A DNA stretch of 16,623 nt from JBBDIO01 sp040880365. GTDB lineage: Bacteria > Chloroflexota > Anaerolineae > Caldilineales > Caldilineaceae. The notes beneath the pieces were generated by a model. That model made no database searches. It saw nothing but the letters and a program-made list of their open reading frames with translations, and was not told the origin of the DNA. This document shows positions 6,386-12,272 of the stretch, piece by piece (positions within the stretch are counted from its first letter, which is position 1; each line of letters opens with the position of its first letter). The position numbers and the translations under genes are program-made. The DNA lies in the NCBI GenBank assembly GCA_040880365.1, contig JBBDIO010000205.1, positions 1 through 16,623 on the forward strand, given 5' to 3'.

Positions 6386-9337
6386 TCAATCTACGCCCCG
6401 CCAGATCACATGATGGCACGGCAAATCCGAAGCCCCGCCCTGGCGATGCTGGATATGGGCCGGGCCGCCCACCGCCGCGCCCGCCGCGTTATACAACGAG
6501 ACGTATATATCATGCGCCTGTTCACTCTGTTGCACCGGAATGCGGAAACTGCCAAACGTAGCGGCATCCCCACTGGTAGCCGTCTCTACCCGATTTCCCA
6601 GAGAATCGGTCATGACTACCCGAATGCCGGGAATCAGCCCGCCACTTGCATTGCCCACCAGCCCCAACACAAACACGCCACCACAGCTATTGTCGTGGGC
6701 GACCCCCATCACATCAAAGTGGCTGGAAGGCGCAGCGGGCGGAGGCGGAGGTGCAGCCTGGGCTTGCTGTTGCACGGGCGGTGCCGGTGTGGCAGTGGCC
6801 TCCGCCGCAGCAACCGCATCCACATATTCGCCCACCCGCGCCACGGCATTGGCCCCAAAGATCGCCAGCACCGCCAGCTCTACCTCATCGCACGGCCCAA
6901 AATTCAACGGTGCGCCATTACGGGCGCTCCAATTCAACACGGCCTGCTGTTCCTGGCGTATGCGCTGGGTCGGCGTCTCTTCGTTGCGTGCCGAAGGCGG
7001 GTTGCTATTCAGTTCGACCAGCGCATCTATGGGCGCAGCCGAAGGCAGATTGCCGCCGATCCCCATCGGCATACGATGCAGCGTGCGCACATTGCCTTGT
7101 CCATTTGTCCAACACGCGCCCACGGGTTGATCACCCTGCCCCCGGTTGACATAGACTGTGCGCACCGGACCCTGCAACATACTATCGCCCACAGGCCCCA
7201 ACTCGCCCAGCGCCTCGACCCAACTCTCCATGAAATACTCAGTTTCAGTACACCGCACCTGCGCCGCGCACGAAATCGGCAGATTGACGACCCCCGACGG
7301 CGGTTCAAACTCCCACGCCGCGGGATCATCGGGCGCGCCCAGACGGGCCAGCAAAACAGGATCGGCGATGACCGCTTCCATAAAAGCCTGCCAGATGGGC
7401 GCCGCGCCAGTCACCCCACTCACATTGCGCATGGGTCGCCCATCGGAATTGCCCGCCCAAACGCCTGTCACCAGATACCGGGTATAGCCCATTGTCCAGT
7501 TGTCGCGCCAATCGGTGGTCGTCCCTGTTTTGGCGGCCGCCGGGCGGCTCAGACGTAGCTGGCTGTTGGCGCCAAAGGCAGGAGTGCGCGCCTCGTTGTC
7601 TTGCATAATATGCGTGGTGAGAAAGGCCGCTTCGGGTGAAATTACCGGACGCGGATCGGGATCGCCCAACAGGAAATTGCGCCCCTGCGGTGCGCCATCG
7701 GTAAACATGACGCCCTGGGGAGGTACATATCCCCCCGCATTGGCAAGCGTGTGAAACGCCGTGGTGAGATCCAACAAAGTCACTTCCCCGCCACCGAGCG
7801 TCAGACTCAGCCCATACCAGGAAAGGTCGCGGTTGAGACTTTGCAGCCCCATCTGGCGCGAGCCTTCGAGCATTCGCCCCACACCCAGCCCATCCAGCAC
7901 TTTTACTGCCGGAATATTATAACTGTTTGCCAGCGCCGCGCGAATGGTCACCGGCCCGTGGAATGTCTCATCATAATTGCGCGGCCGATAGGTATCGGTT
8001 TCAGAAATCCGATAGGCGGCTTCCAGATCCCAGATCACCGTTGCCGGGCTAACCATTTGATCGTTCAATGCCAGGGCATAAAGCATGGGTTTGATGGCGC
8101 TGCCCGGCTGGCGGAGACGATTGGCAACATTGACCTGACCCGAAATCCCCACGTTATCAAAATCGGCGCTGCCCACCATCGCCAGAATTTCAGCAGTGCC
8201 CGGCTTCATCACCACCAGCGCGGCATTGCTGAGATCATAGCGGGGCTGCAAAACTGCCACCTGTTCCGTCACAATCGCCTGCGCCAGGTTGTGCATACGC
8301 AAATCGAGCGTGGTATAGATGCGCATCCCCGAACGGCGCACGTCGATACCGTCCATTTCCTGGCCCAATGTCTGGATCACATATTGGACAAAGTGGGGCG
8401 CGCGGCGCACAGCCGGCGTAGGGCTGTCGGCCTGCAAATCAGGTTCCTGGGCAAACGCCGCATCCGCTTCATCAGCACCCAGATAGCCGTGGCGTACCAT
8501 CAGATCCAACACAATCCGCTGGCGCTGCTTCGCCCCTTCCAGATTGCGCAACAGGTCATAATCACCGGGCGCCTGGGGCAGACCCGATAACAAGGTCGCC
8601 TCGACCAGATCCAGCTCCGACGCGCGCTTGCCAAAATAGAGCTGCGACGCCGCCTCGATGCCATAGGCCGTGCGCCCAAAGTGAACCAGGTTCAGATACA
8701 TCTCCAGAATTTCATTCTTGGTATAGAGCTTGGTCAGATCCTGGGCCAACAAAGCCTCATAGGCCTTGCGATCCATGCTCTGGTCAAAACGCAGTTCTAC
8801 CGAAAAGAAAAGATGGCGCGCCAGCTGCATAGTAATCGTACTGGCCCCCGAAACCACATCTCCCGCCTCAGCATTCTGAATCACCGCCCCCAGAATACGC
8901 CGGGGATCGTAGCCGGCATTCTGAAAAAAGGAGCTATCCTCGGTCGCGACCACCGCGTCGATTACATGGGGCGAAATCCGCGCTAGCGGCACCCATGTGC
9001 GATAGCCTTCTTCGGCGATTTCGGCCAGTAATTCGCCATGCCGATCAAATACATAGGTCGTTTCAAAAACACGTGGCAATGGCCCCGGCTGATACTCGCG
9101 CAAATAGGCTTCGGCAATCGCCTGGGGCGTTTCGCCCACCCGCGTGCGCACCGAGTATTCTTCCCGATAGGCCGCCAGATAATAGTCTACGCTGCGTGTA
9201 AGCATAATGACTTCCGAAGGGATTGCCTGCGAAATTCCTTCGGGTGTGAATTCAATCTGTGGAGCCGAACAGCCCCCAATCAGAGCTGCGCAGAGTAGCA
9301 TTGCCCACCATGCGCCAGTCTTTTTTCTGTGTATCAT
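6386..9337 (-). CDS. bifunctional class A penicillin-binding protein (transglycosylase/transpeptidase), predicted lipoprotein
   Basis: Peptidoglycan synthase of the PBP1A type, 983 residues, acting outside the membrane: it polymerises lipid II and cross-links the stems. The GT51 domain (about 90-285) has ATEDSSFF with catalytic Glu133, GASTITMQLARHLF (164-177), RKAYE (190-194) and YLNLVHFG (214-221). The transpeptidase (about 340-660) has SAIK (413-416, catalytic Ser413), SYN (472-474) and KTG (603-605). Beyond it come about 300 extra residues: a Pro/Gln-rich linker (848-870) and a small beta-type domain (873-983) with Cys885 and Cys974. The start ATG at 9337 has AGGTGG in front of it. It gives two Lys, a short hydrophobic stretch and IGGC with Cys23, a lipobox in place of the usual uncleaved transmembrane helix. 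In the GT51 motif EDxxFxxHxGxD the His is Asn140. The frame stays open upstream to 9664, but that part reads like spacer DNA. Confidence 0.95.
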   Translation of the reverse strand: MIHRKKTGAWWAMLLCAALIGGCSAPQIEFTPEGISQAIPSEVIMLTRSVDYYLAAYREEYSVRTRVGETPQAIAEAYLREYQPGPLPRVFETTYVFDRHGELLAEIAEEGYRTWVPLARISPHVIDAVVATEDSSFFQNAGYDPRRILGAVIQNAEAGDVVSGASTITMQLARHLFFSVELRFDQSMDRKAYEALLAQDLTKLYTKNEILEMYLNLVHFGRTAYGIEAASQLYFGKRASELDLVEATLLSGLPQAPGDYDLLRNLEGAKQRQRIVLDLMVRHGYLGADEADAAFAQEPDLQADSPTPAVRRAPHFVQYVIQTLGQEMDGIDVRRSGMRIYTTLDLRMHNLAQAIVTEQVAVLQPRYDLSNAALVVMKPGTAEILAMVGSADFDNVGISGQVNVANRLRQPGSAIKPMLYALALNDQMVSPATVIWDLEAAYRISETDTYRPRNYDETFHGPVTIRAALANSYNIPAVKVLDGLGVGRMLEGSRQMGLQSLNRDLSWYGLSLTLGGGEVTLLDLTTAFHTLANAGGYVPPQGVMFTDGAPQGRNFLLGDPDPRPVISPEAAFLTTHIMQDNEARTPAFGANSQLRLSRPAAAKTGTTTDWRDNWTMGYTRYLVTGVWAGNSDGRPMRNVSGVTGAAPIWQAFMEAVIADPVLLARLGAPDDPAAWEFEPPSGVVNLPISCAAQVRCTETEYFMESWVEALGELGPVGDSMLQGPVRTVYVNRGQGDQPVGACWTNGQGNVRTLHRMPMGIGGNLPSAAPIDALVELNSNPPSARNEETPTQRIRQEQQAVLNWSARNGAPLNFGPCDEVELAVLAIFGANAVARVGEYVDAVAAAEATATPAPPVQQQAQAAPPPPPAAPSSHFDVMGVAHDNSCGGVFVLGLVGNASGGLIPGIRVVMTDSLGNRVETATSGDAATFGSFRIPVQQSEQAHDIYVSLYNAAGAAVGGPAHIQHRQGGASDLPCHHVIWRGVD

Positions 9338-9377
9338 TTCCCCACCTGCCATCTGTCGATAAGTCCATTTCCTGTCG

Positions 9378-9408
9378 ACTATACACACTGTCGCTATCCG
9401 CTTGTCTG
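9378..9408 (-). promoter_or_regulatory. candidate promoter for the penicillin-binding protein gene
   Basis: TATAGT on the minus strand (9378-9383) has a weak CAGACA (9403-9408) 19 bases upstream. Transcription would start near 9371 and leave about 34 nt before the ATG at 9337. The same TATAGT hexamer precedes the 4500-6242 gene. The -10 is fair and the -35 is poor. Confidence 0.3.
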
Positions 9409-9758
9409 TTTTGGTGCTGCGTCTGCTTCGACGTCGGCTAGTATCATCTTTCCCACATAATCGCAACCGCCACTCGAAATCTAGCCGCTCGAATCTAACG
9501 CTGCCTGCCCCCGGGCGGAGATGCCCAAAGGCCCTTCTTACTATATACACATCAAAGATTATAGATACATTAAAACCGCTGCACTTCAACAAAATGTCAT
9601 TTAATAAAGAAGATGGCAAACTTTGAAACCATCCGCAAAATCGTCCACCGGGCACGATCGTCAAATCGCCGCGATACTATTCGCTACATTACTTCGATTC
9701 GGGAACCCATGCAGTAAGCAATATCGTAAGAATCTCCCAACATAAATAATCCGTGTGC

Positions 9759-9785
9759 CACGTATAACTATACGTGCGAAGCACG
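9759..9785. repeat. 18-base palindrome overlapping a second short hairpin
   Basis: CACGTATA (9759-9766) and TATACGTG (9769-9776) form eight perfect pairs around a two-base centre. The right arm overlaps CGTGC-GAA-GCACG (9773-9785), a five-pair stem with a three-base loop. The two stems cannot form together. No T-run follows, so it is not a typical terminator. A protein-binding operator or the end of a small mobile remnant is possible. Confidence 0.6.
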
Positions 9786-9839
9786 AAGGTTCTCGGATTC
9801 ATATTGTTAACTGCGATTCAACTGCTGTAGCCGCTGCCC

Positions 9840-9867
9840 CAAGTGCCACTTGCTCAAGTGCCACTTG
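9840..9867. repeat. two tandem copies of a 13-base palindrome
   Basis: CAAGTGCCACTTG occurs at 9840-9852 and again at 9855-9867, two bases (CT) apart, giving a 15-base period. Each copy is itself an inverted repeat (CAAGTG, one base, CACTTG). The spacing puts both dyads at nearly the same helical face after about 1.4 turns. It could be a double operator or a recent 15-base tandem duplication. Confidence 0.75.
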
Positions 9868-10091
9868 CTATAGATAAGCAACGGCGCATACGCCCAAAAA
9901 GTTCGCAATTCTGCACGCAAGACGTGGGCACGCAAATCTGACGAATAGGCGGGGTAAAGGACGCGCCCTTCTTCACAGAGTAGCAAGGGCAGGCGCGTAT
10001 CGACTATCTTCCAGGATGGAGAACATAGATAGAGGTGTGGGTATATTATGAAGGGTATTCTGGGAAGTTCAGAGGAAAAAGAAAAAAAGAG

Positions 10092-10162
<71 letters not shown>

Positions 10163-10168
10163 CCACTG

Positions 10169-10201
10169 TTAACAACAGAAAATCTTAACAACAAGAAAAT
10201 C
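10169..10201. repeat. tandem duplication just upstream of tRNA-Cys
   Basis: TTAACAACAGAAAATC (10169-10184) is followed directly by TTAACAACAAGAAAATC (10185-10201). The copies differ by one inserted A. The pair overlaps the likely -10 region of the tRNA promoter and extends nearly to the tRNA 5' end. Confidence 0.8.
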
Positions 10202-10226
10202 TAACTGCGTGAGTATTTACATTCAA
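10198..10226 (-). promoter_or_regulatory. candidate promoter for tRNA-Cys
   Basis: On the minus strand TTGAAT (10221-10226) and TAGATT (10198-10203) are 17 bases apart, each four of six to consensus. The start would be near 10191, about 29 bases before the mature tRNA end at 10162. Confidence 0.35.
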
Positions 10227-10329
10227 TTGTCAGACCAAACTACTCTGCATGACTCTCTAGCTATAGAAAACCAGTTTATCAAGACCGCCGCCTATCTGTC
10301 AAATCAATAAGGTGATGTGCCTGTTTGGT

Positions 10330-10359
10330 TTTCCAAAAAACGCCTGTCCCGACTATACT
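10330..10359 (+). promoter_or_regulatory. candidate promoter for the zinc-ribbon cold-shock protein
   Basis: TTTCCA (10330-10335) and TATACT (10354-10359) are 18 bases apart. Transcription would start near 10366, giving a leader of about 37 nt with purine-rich AGGAAGG (from 10381). The stretch 10202-10329 between the two divergent promoters shows no gene. Confidence 0.45.
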
Positions 10360-10402
10360 CACCCAGGAAGGATAACGGACAGGAAGGCCGAAAGGGCAAA
10401 AC

Positions 10403-10918
10403 ATGAATCGACACGGCACAGTGCGCCAGACAGTACGCCAGCCGTCTGCCAAACGCCAGGATCGCACCCTCTTTTGCCAACGGTGTGGCATCGCATTTTT
10501 GTGGACATCAGAAGAACAAGGCGAAACGCCTGCCACTATGCCCACCACGGCCCCGACCAGCACGGCAAATGCGGACGCGCCCGGAACATCCAGCCGCGCC
10601 ACAAGCGAAAGCGCGCGCCGCACAGTACGCCCCAGCCTGTGCCCCGGTTGCCGCCGCCTGGAACCGCTTCCGGGCCGCGAGCGCGGGCTGGTGAAGTGGT
10701 ATAATCGGCGCAAACGGTTTGGGTTTATCACACGCAAAGACCAACCCGATATCTTTGTCCACGGCTCCCAGCTCCAGGATCGCGGTGCCCTGGTCCCCGA
10801 CCAGCTTGTGGAATTTTCCATCGAAGAGAATGATCAGGGCCTGATTGCCGCCCAGGTGATACGGCTCGAAATCGACGCGCCCACGGCCCAGGATTCTGCG
10901 TCTGCCCCCGCACAATAA
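10403..10918 (+). CDS. zinc-ribbon plus cold-shock-domain nucleic acid-binding protein
   Basis: Probable RNA or single-stranded DNA binding protein of 171 residues, cytoplasmic. The C-terminal cold-shock domain (94-156, GLVKWYNRRKRFGFIT) has RNP1 KRFGFIT (104-110) and RNP2 DIFVH (116-120). It matches CspA-type folds, except that the usual KGFGFI has Arg for the first Gly. The N-terminal half resembles the small zf-trcl zinc ribbon, CxxCG.xFxWTxxEQ...CPxCR: cysteines 25, 28, 80 and 83. In that family, as I recall it, about 26 residues separate the Cys pairs. Here there are 51, because a Thr/Ala/Pro-rich stretch (about 41-78) is inserted. Such fusions are common in Chloroflexota. The ATG follows GAAAGGGCAAAAC. 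It stands alone: the tRNA upstream is divergent and rpsF downstream has its own promoter. Confidence 0.9.
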   Translation: MNRHGTVRQTVRQPSAKRQDRTLFCQRCGIAFLWTSEEQGETPATMPTTAPTSTANADAPGTSSRATSESARRTVRPSLCPGCRRLEPLPGRERGLVKWYNRRKRFGFITRKDQPDIFVHGSQLQDRGALVPDQLVEFSIEENDQGLIAAQVIRLEIDAPTAQDSASAPAQ

Positions 10919-10933
10919 ACGCAGAATAAACGC
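10914..10933. repeat. short tandem repeat over the stop codon of the cold-shock gene
   Basis: AATAAACGC is found at 10914-10922 and 10925-10933, an 11-base period. The TAA stop (10916-10918) lies in the first copy. No hairpin terminator is visible between here and the rpsF promoter. Confidence 0.6.
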
Positions 10934-11034
10934 GCACACGAATCTGCCAATCCATCTCCGCGTGCTGCCCAAATATTTTTGCTTTAGTTTTCCCCCTGCC
11001 CACAGAATAGAATTGCGCAATATAACGCCGCAAT

Positions 11035-11064
11035 TTGACCATAGCTCCTGCTCCGTGATACAGT
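11035..11064 (+). promoter_or_regulatory. promoter for the rpsF-rpsR operon
   Basis: TTGACC (11035-11040) matches five of six consensus bases. TACAGT (11059-11064) lies 18 bases downstream and matches four of six. Transcription would begin near 11071, just before the first leader hairpin and about 200 nt before the rpsF start. Confidence 0.55.
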
Positions 11065-11070
11065 AAAAAG

Positions 11071-11274
11071 TGGTCTGTAACGAGGGACCTTTCCGGGTCT
11101 CTCGTTCTTTCTGTTCGTGGGATGGTCCCACGGGCATCTCCAGAGAAAGACGCTCTACCCTTCCGCGCGCGTCATCGCTGGCACAATCTGAAATTTCGAT
11201 TGGGCCTGGCGCGGCACATGGAGACGGTAGAATATAGCTGTAGCGACCCTACAGAACAGAGGAGTAGCGTACAC
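11071..11274 (+). promoter_or_regulatory. structured 5' leader of rpsF with four hairpins, candidate autoregulatory element
   Basis: Four stems can be drawn in order. Stem 1 is 11079-11089 with 11096-11106, 11 pairs including one G-U, loop TTTCCG, followed by CTTTCTGTT. Stem 2 is CGTGGGA/TCCCACG (11116-11122, 11126-11132, three-base loop). Stem 3 is a longer imperfect stem, 11176-11188 with 11198-11211, eleven pairs interrupted by internal mismatches. Stem 4 is CTGTAG/CTACAG (11238-11243, 11249-11254). The last sits five bases before the Shine-Dalgarno GAGGAG (11259-11264). rpsF mRNAs of several bacteria are bound by the S6:S18 complex at a leader structure with an exposed CCG. Here CCG occurs in the first loop, but I cannot confirm a match to that motif. 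The first stem could also be a weak attenuator. Confidence 0.45.
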
Positions 11275-11580
11275 ATGACCGGAGAAATCCAGCATGACTA
11301 TGAGTTGGTCTACGTTTTGCAACCCAATCTGGATGAGCAGGGGATTGTTGCCATCAACGAACGGGTAGAACAGATCGTGACCGGCGCCAACGGCACCATG
11401 ACAACGACCGAACTGTGGGGACGGCGCACATTGGCCTATCCCATCAAAAAGAACTTTGAAGGTCACTATGTCATGCAGCGTTTTGCCATGGACCCCGAAA
11501 AAGTAGGGGACATCGACCGGGTACTGCGCTTTAACGAAAACGTAATGCGTTATCTGGTTCTGCGCAACGACGAAGAGTAG
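11275..11580 (+). CDS. rpsF: 30S ribosomal protein S6
   Basis: Component of the small-subunit platform, where it binds S18 and 16S rRNA. The 101 residues cover the whole family length, from YELVYVLQPNLDE near the N terminus through LWGRRTLAYPIKKNFEGHYV (48-67) to VMRYLVLRND. The start is ATG 11275, with GAGGAG ten bases upstream. The frame remains open upstream to 11122 but that part is the structured leader. The protein ends in NDEE, short and acidic, like the S6 tails that RimK extends with glutamate in E. coli; no rimK is in view. It is first in an operon with rpsR (51-base gap) and a foldase gene. The usual ssb between rpsF and rpsR is missing. Confidence 0.97.
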   Translation: MTGEIQHDYELVYVLQPNLDEQGIVAINERVEQIVTGANGTMTTTELWGRRTLAYPIKKNFEGHYVMQRFAMDPEKVGDIDRVLRFNENVMRYLVLRNDEE

Positions 11581-11592
11581 GACGAAGAGTAG
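11569..11592 (+). repeat. exact tandem copy of the rpsF stop region
   Basis: GACGAAGAGTAG at 11569-11580 (Asp-Glu-Glu-stop of rpsF) is repeated exactly at 11581-11592, in the same frame. Read-through of the first TAG would add one residue plus Asp-Glu-Glu before a second TAG. Confidence 0.95.
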
Positions 11593-11631
11593 TCTGACCA
11601 GGTTGAATTCCATACTTTTTAAGGAGAACTC

Positions 11632-12270
11632 ATGAGCGACGAACAAAAGACCACTGCGCCCGAAGGCGAAGTGCAAGTAACAGAAACCCAAACGCCCGCG
11701 GCGCAAGCCACCGAAGCACCCGCAACCGAAGCGCCGGCTACCGAAGCACAAGTCACAGAAGCGCCTGCCAGCGAAGCACCGGCAACCGAAGCACAAGTCA
11801 CAGAAGCGCCTGCCGGCGAAGCTGCGGCGCCCGAAGGCCAGAACGGCAGCGCACCGGCCACCGCCGAAAGCGCACCCAAGCCGACGGTCAGCCTGCGCGA
11901 GCGCACCGAAGCCGATGACTTTGATGACGATGACGACAGCAGCGACGATGACGACAGCAGCGACGATTACGAAGGCGACGACGACGACAGCAACTATGCC
12001 GAAGGCCCTGCCGAATATGTGCAGCGCGAAAAAAGTGGGCGGGCACGCCGCATCGGCAGCGATATCCGCGTCAACGATATCGATTACAAAAATATCCCCA
12101 TGCTGTCGCGTTTCCTCGACCGCCGGGGGCGCATTCTTTCGCGCCGCAAGACCAAGGTCAACGCCAAGGTACAGCGCTCCATCGTCAAAGCCATCAAACG
12201 GGCCCGCCATCTGGCCCTGTTGCCCTATACCGGTGATCACACCCGCATTGTCCAAAAACGCGGGCGTTAA
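11632..12270 (+). CDS. rpsR: 30S ribosomal protein S18 with a long acidic, repetitive N-terminal extension
   Basis: Small-subunit platform protein, partner of S6. Of 212 residues only about 148-205 are the S18 fold (NDIDYKNIPMLSRFLDRRGR, then SRRKTKVNAKVQRSIVKAIK and RARHLALLPYT). Typical bacterial S18 has roughly 70-90 residues. The extension has an Ala/Pro/Glu/Thr part (20-70) with two 15-residue copies (33-47, 48-62), then an Asp/Ser tract (about 94-120), then a basic hinge (131-141). It begins with a strong Shine-Dalgarno, AAGGAG five bases before ATG 11632. There is no Met between residue 1 and Met157 inside the S18 core, so the extension must be translated unless a GTG (codon 130) with a poor upstream signal is used. 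The gene is followed two bases after its stop by the foldase start, so coupled translation is likely. The S18 identity is sure; the role of the extension is unknown. Confidence 0.96.
   Translation: MSDEQKTTAPEGEVQVTETQTPAAQATEAPATEAPATEAQVTEAPASEAPATEAQVTEAPAGEAAAPEGQNGSAPATAESAPKPTVSLRERTEADDFDDDDDSSDDDDSSDDYEGDDDDSNYAEGPAEYVQREKSGRARRIGSDIRVNDIDYKNIPMLSRFLDRRGRILSRRKTKVNAKVQRSIVKAIKRARHLALLPYTGDHTRIVQKRGR
11728..11817 (+). repeat. two tandem 45-base units inside rpsR
   Basis: Codons 33-47 and 48-62 of rpsR are nearly identical copies (11728-11772, 11773-11817). They differ at only a few bases and one residue at the end (Ser/Gly). Related shorter TEAPA units precede them. The unit keeps the frame. 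Confidence 0.92.
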
Positions 12271-12272
12271 CA

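Larger units (their letters stand above)
9338..10091. other. AT-richer spacer of about 750 bases without a convincing protein gene
   Basis: Apart from the promoter region of the penicillin-binding protein at its left end, I see no frame with both a start signal and protein-like composition on either strand. It contains a near-perfect 18-base palindrome (9759-9776) and a tandem pair of 13-base palindromes (9840-9867). A minus-strand frame (stop at 9807) runs on through the tRNA and has no start codon of its own in the non-tRNA part. The lower GC compared with the flanking genes would fit a decayed insertion, but no transposase or integrase remnant can be recognised. Confidence 0.5.

Noticed and set aside
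6350..7558. Plus-strand open frame opposite the penicillin-binding protein
   Set aside because: Low-complexity Arg/His/Pro composition and no motifs, while the minus strand has clear catalytic motifs.
9338..9664. N-terminal extension of the penicillin-binding protein to an upstream ATG
   Set aside because: The extension has no secretory or membrane logic, while ATG 9337 has a good Shine-Dalgarno and opens directly into a lipobox signal.
9840..9867. CRISPR-like direct repeats
   Set aside because: Only two copies with a two-base spacer and no cas genes; this is a tandem duplication, not an array.
11122..11274. Upstream extension of rpsF by 51 codons
   Set aside because: It overlaps the hairpin-rich leader; the Shine-Dalgarno at 11259-11264 and the family length fix the start at 11275.
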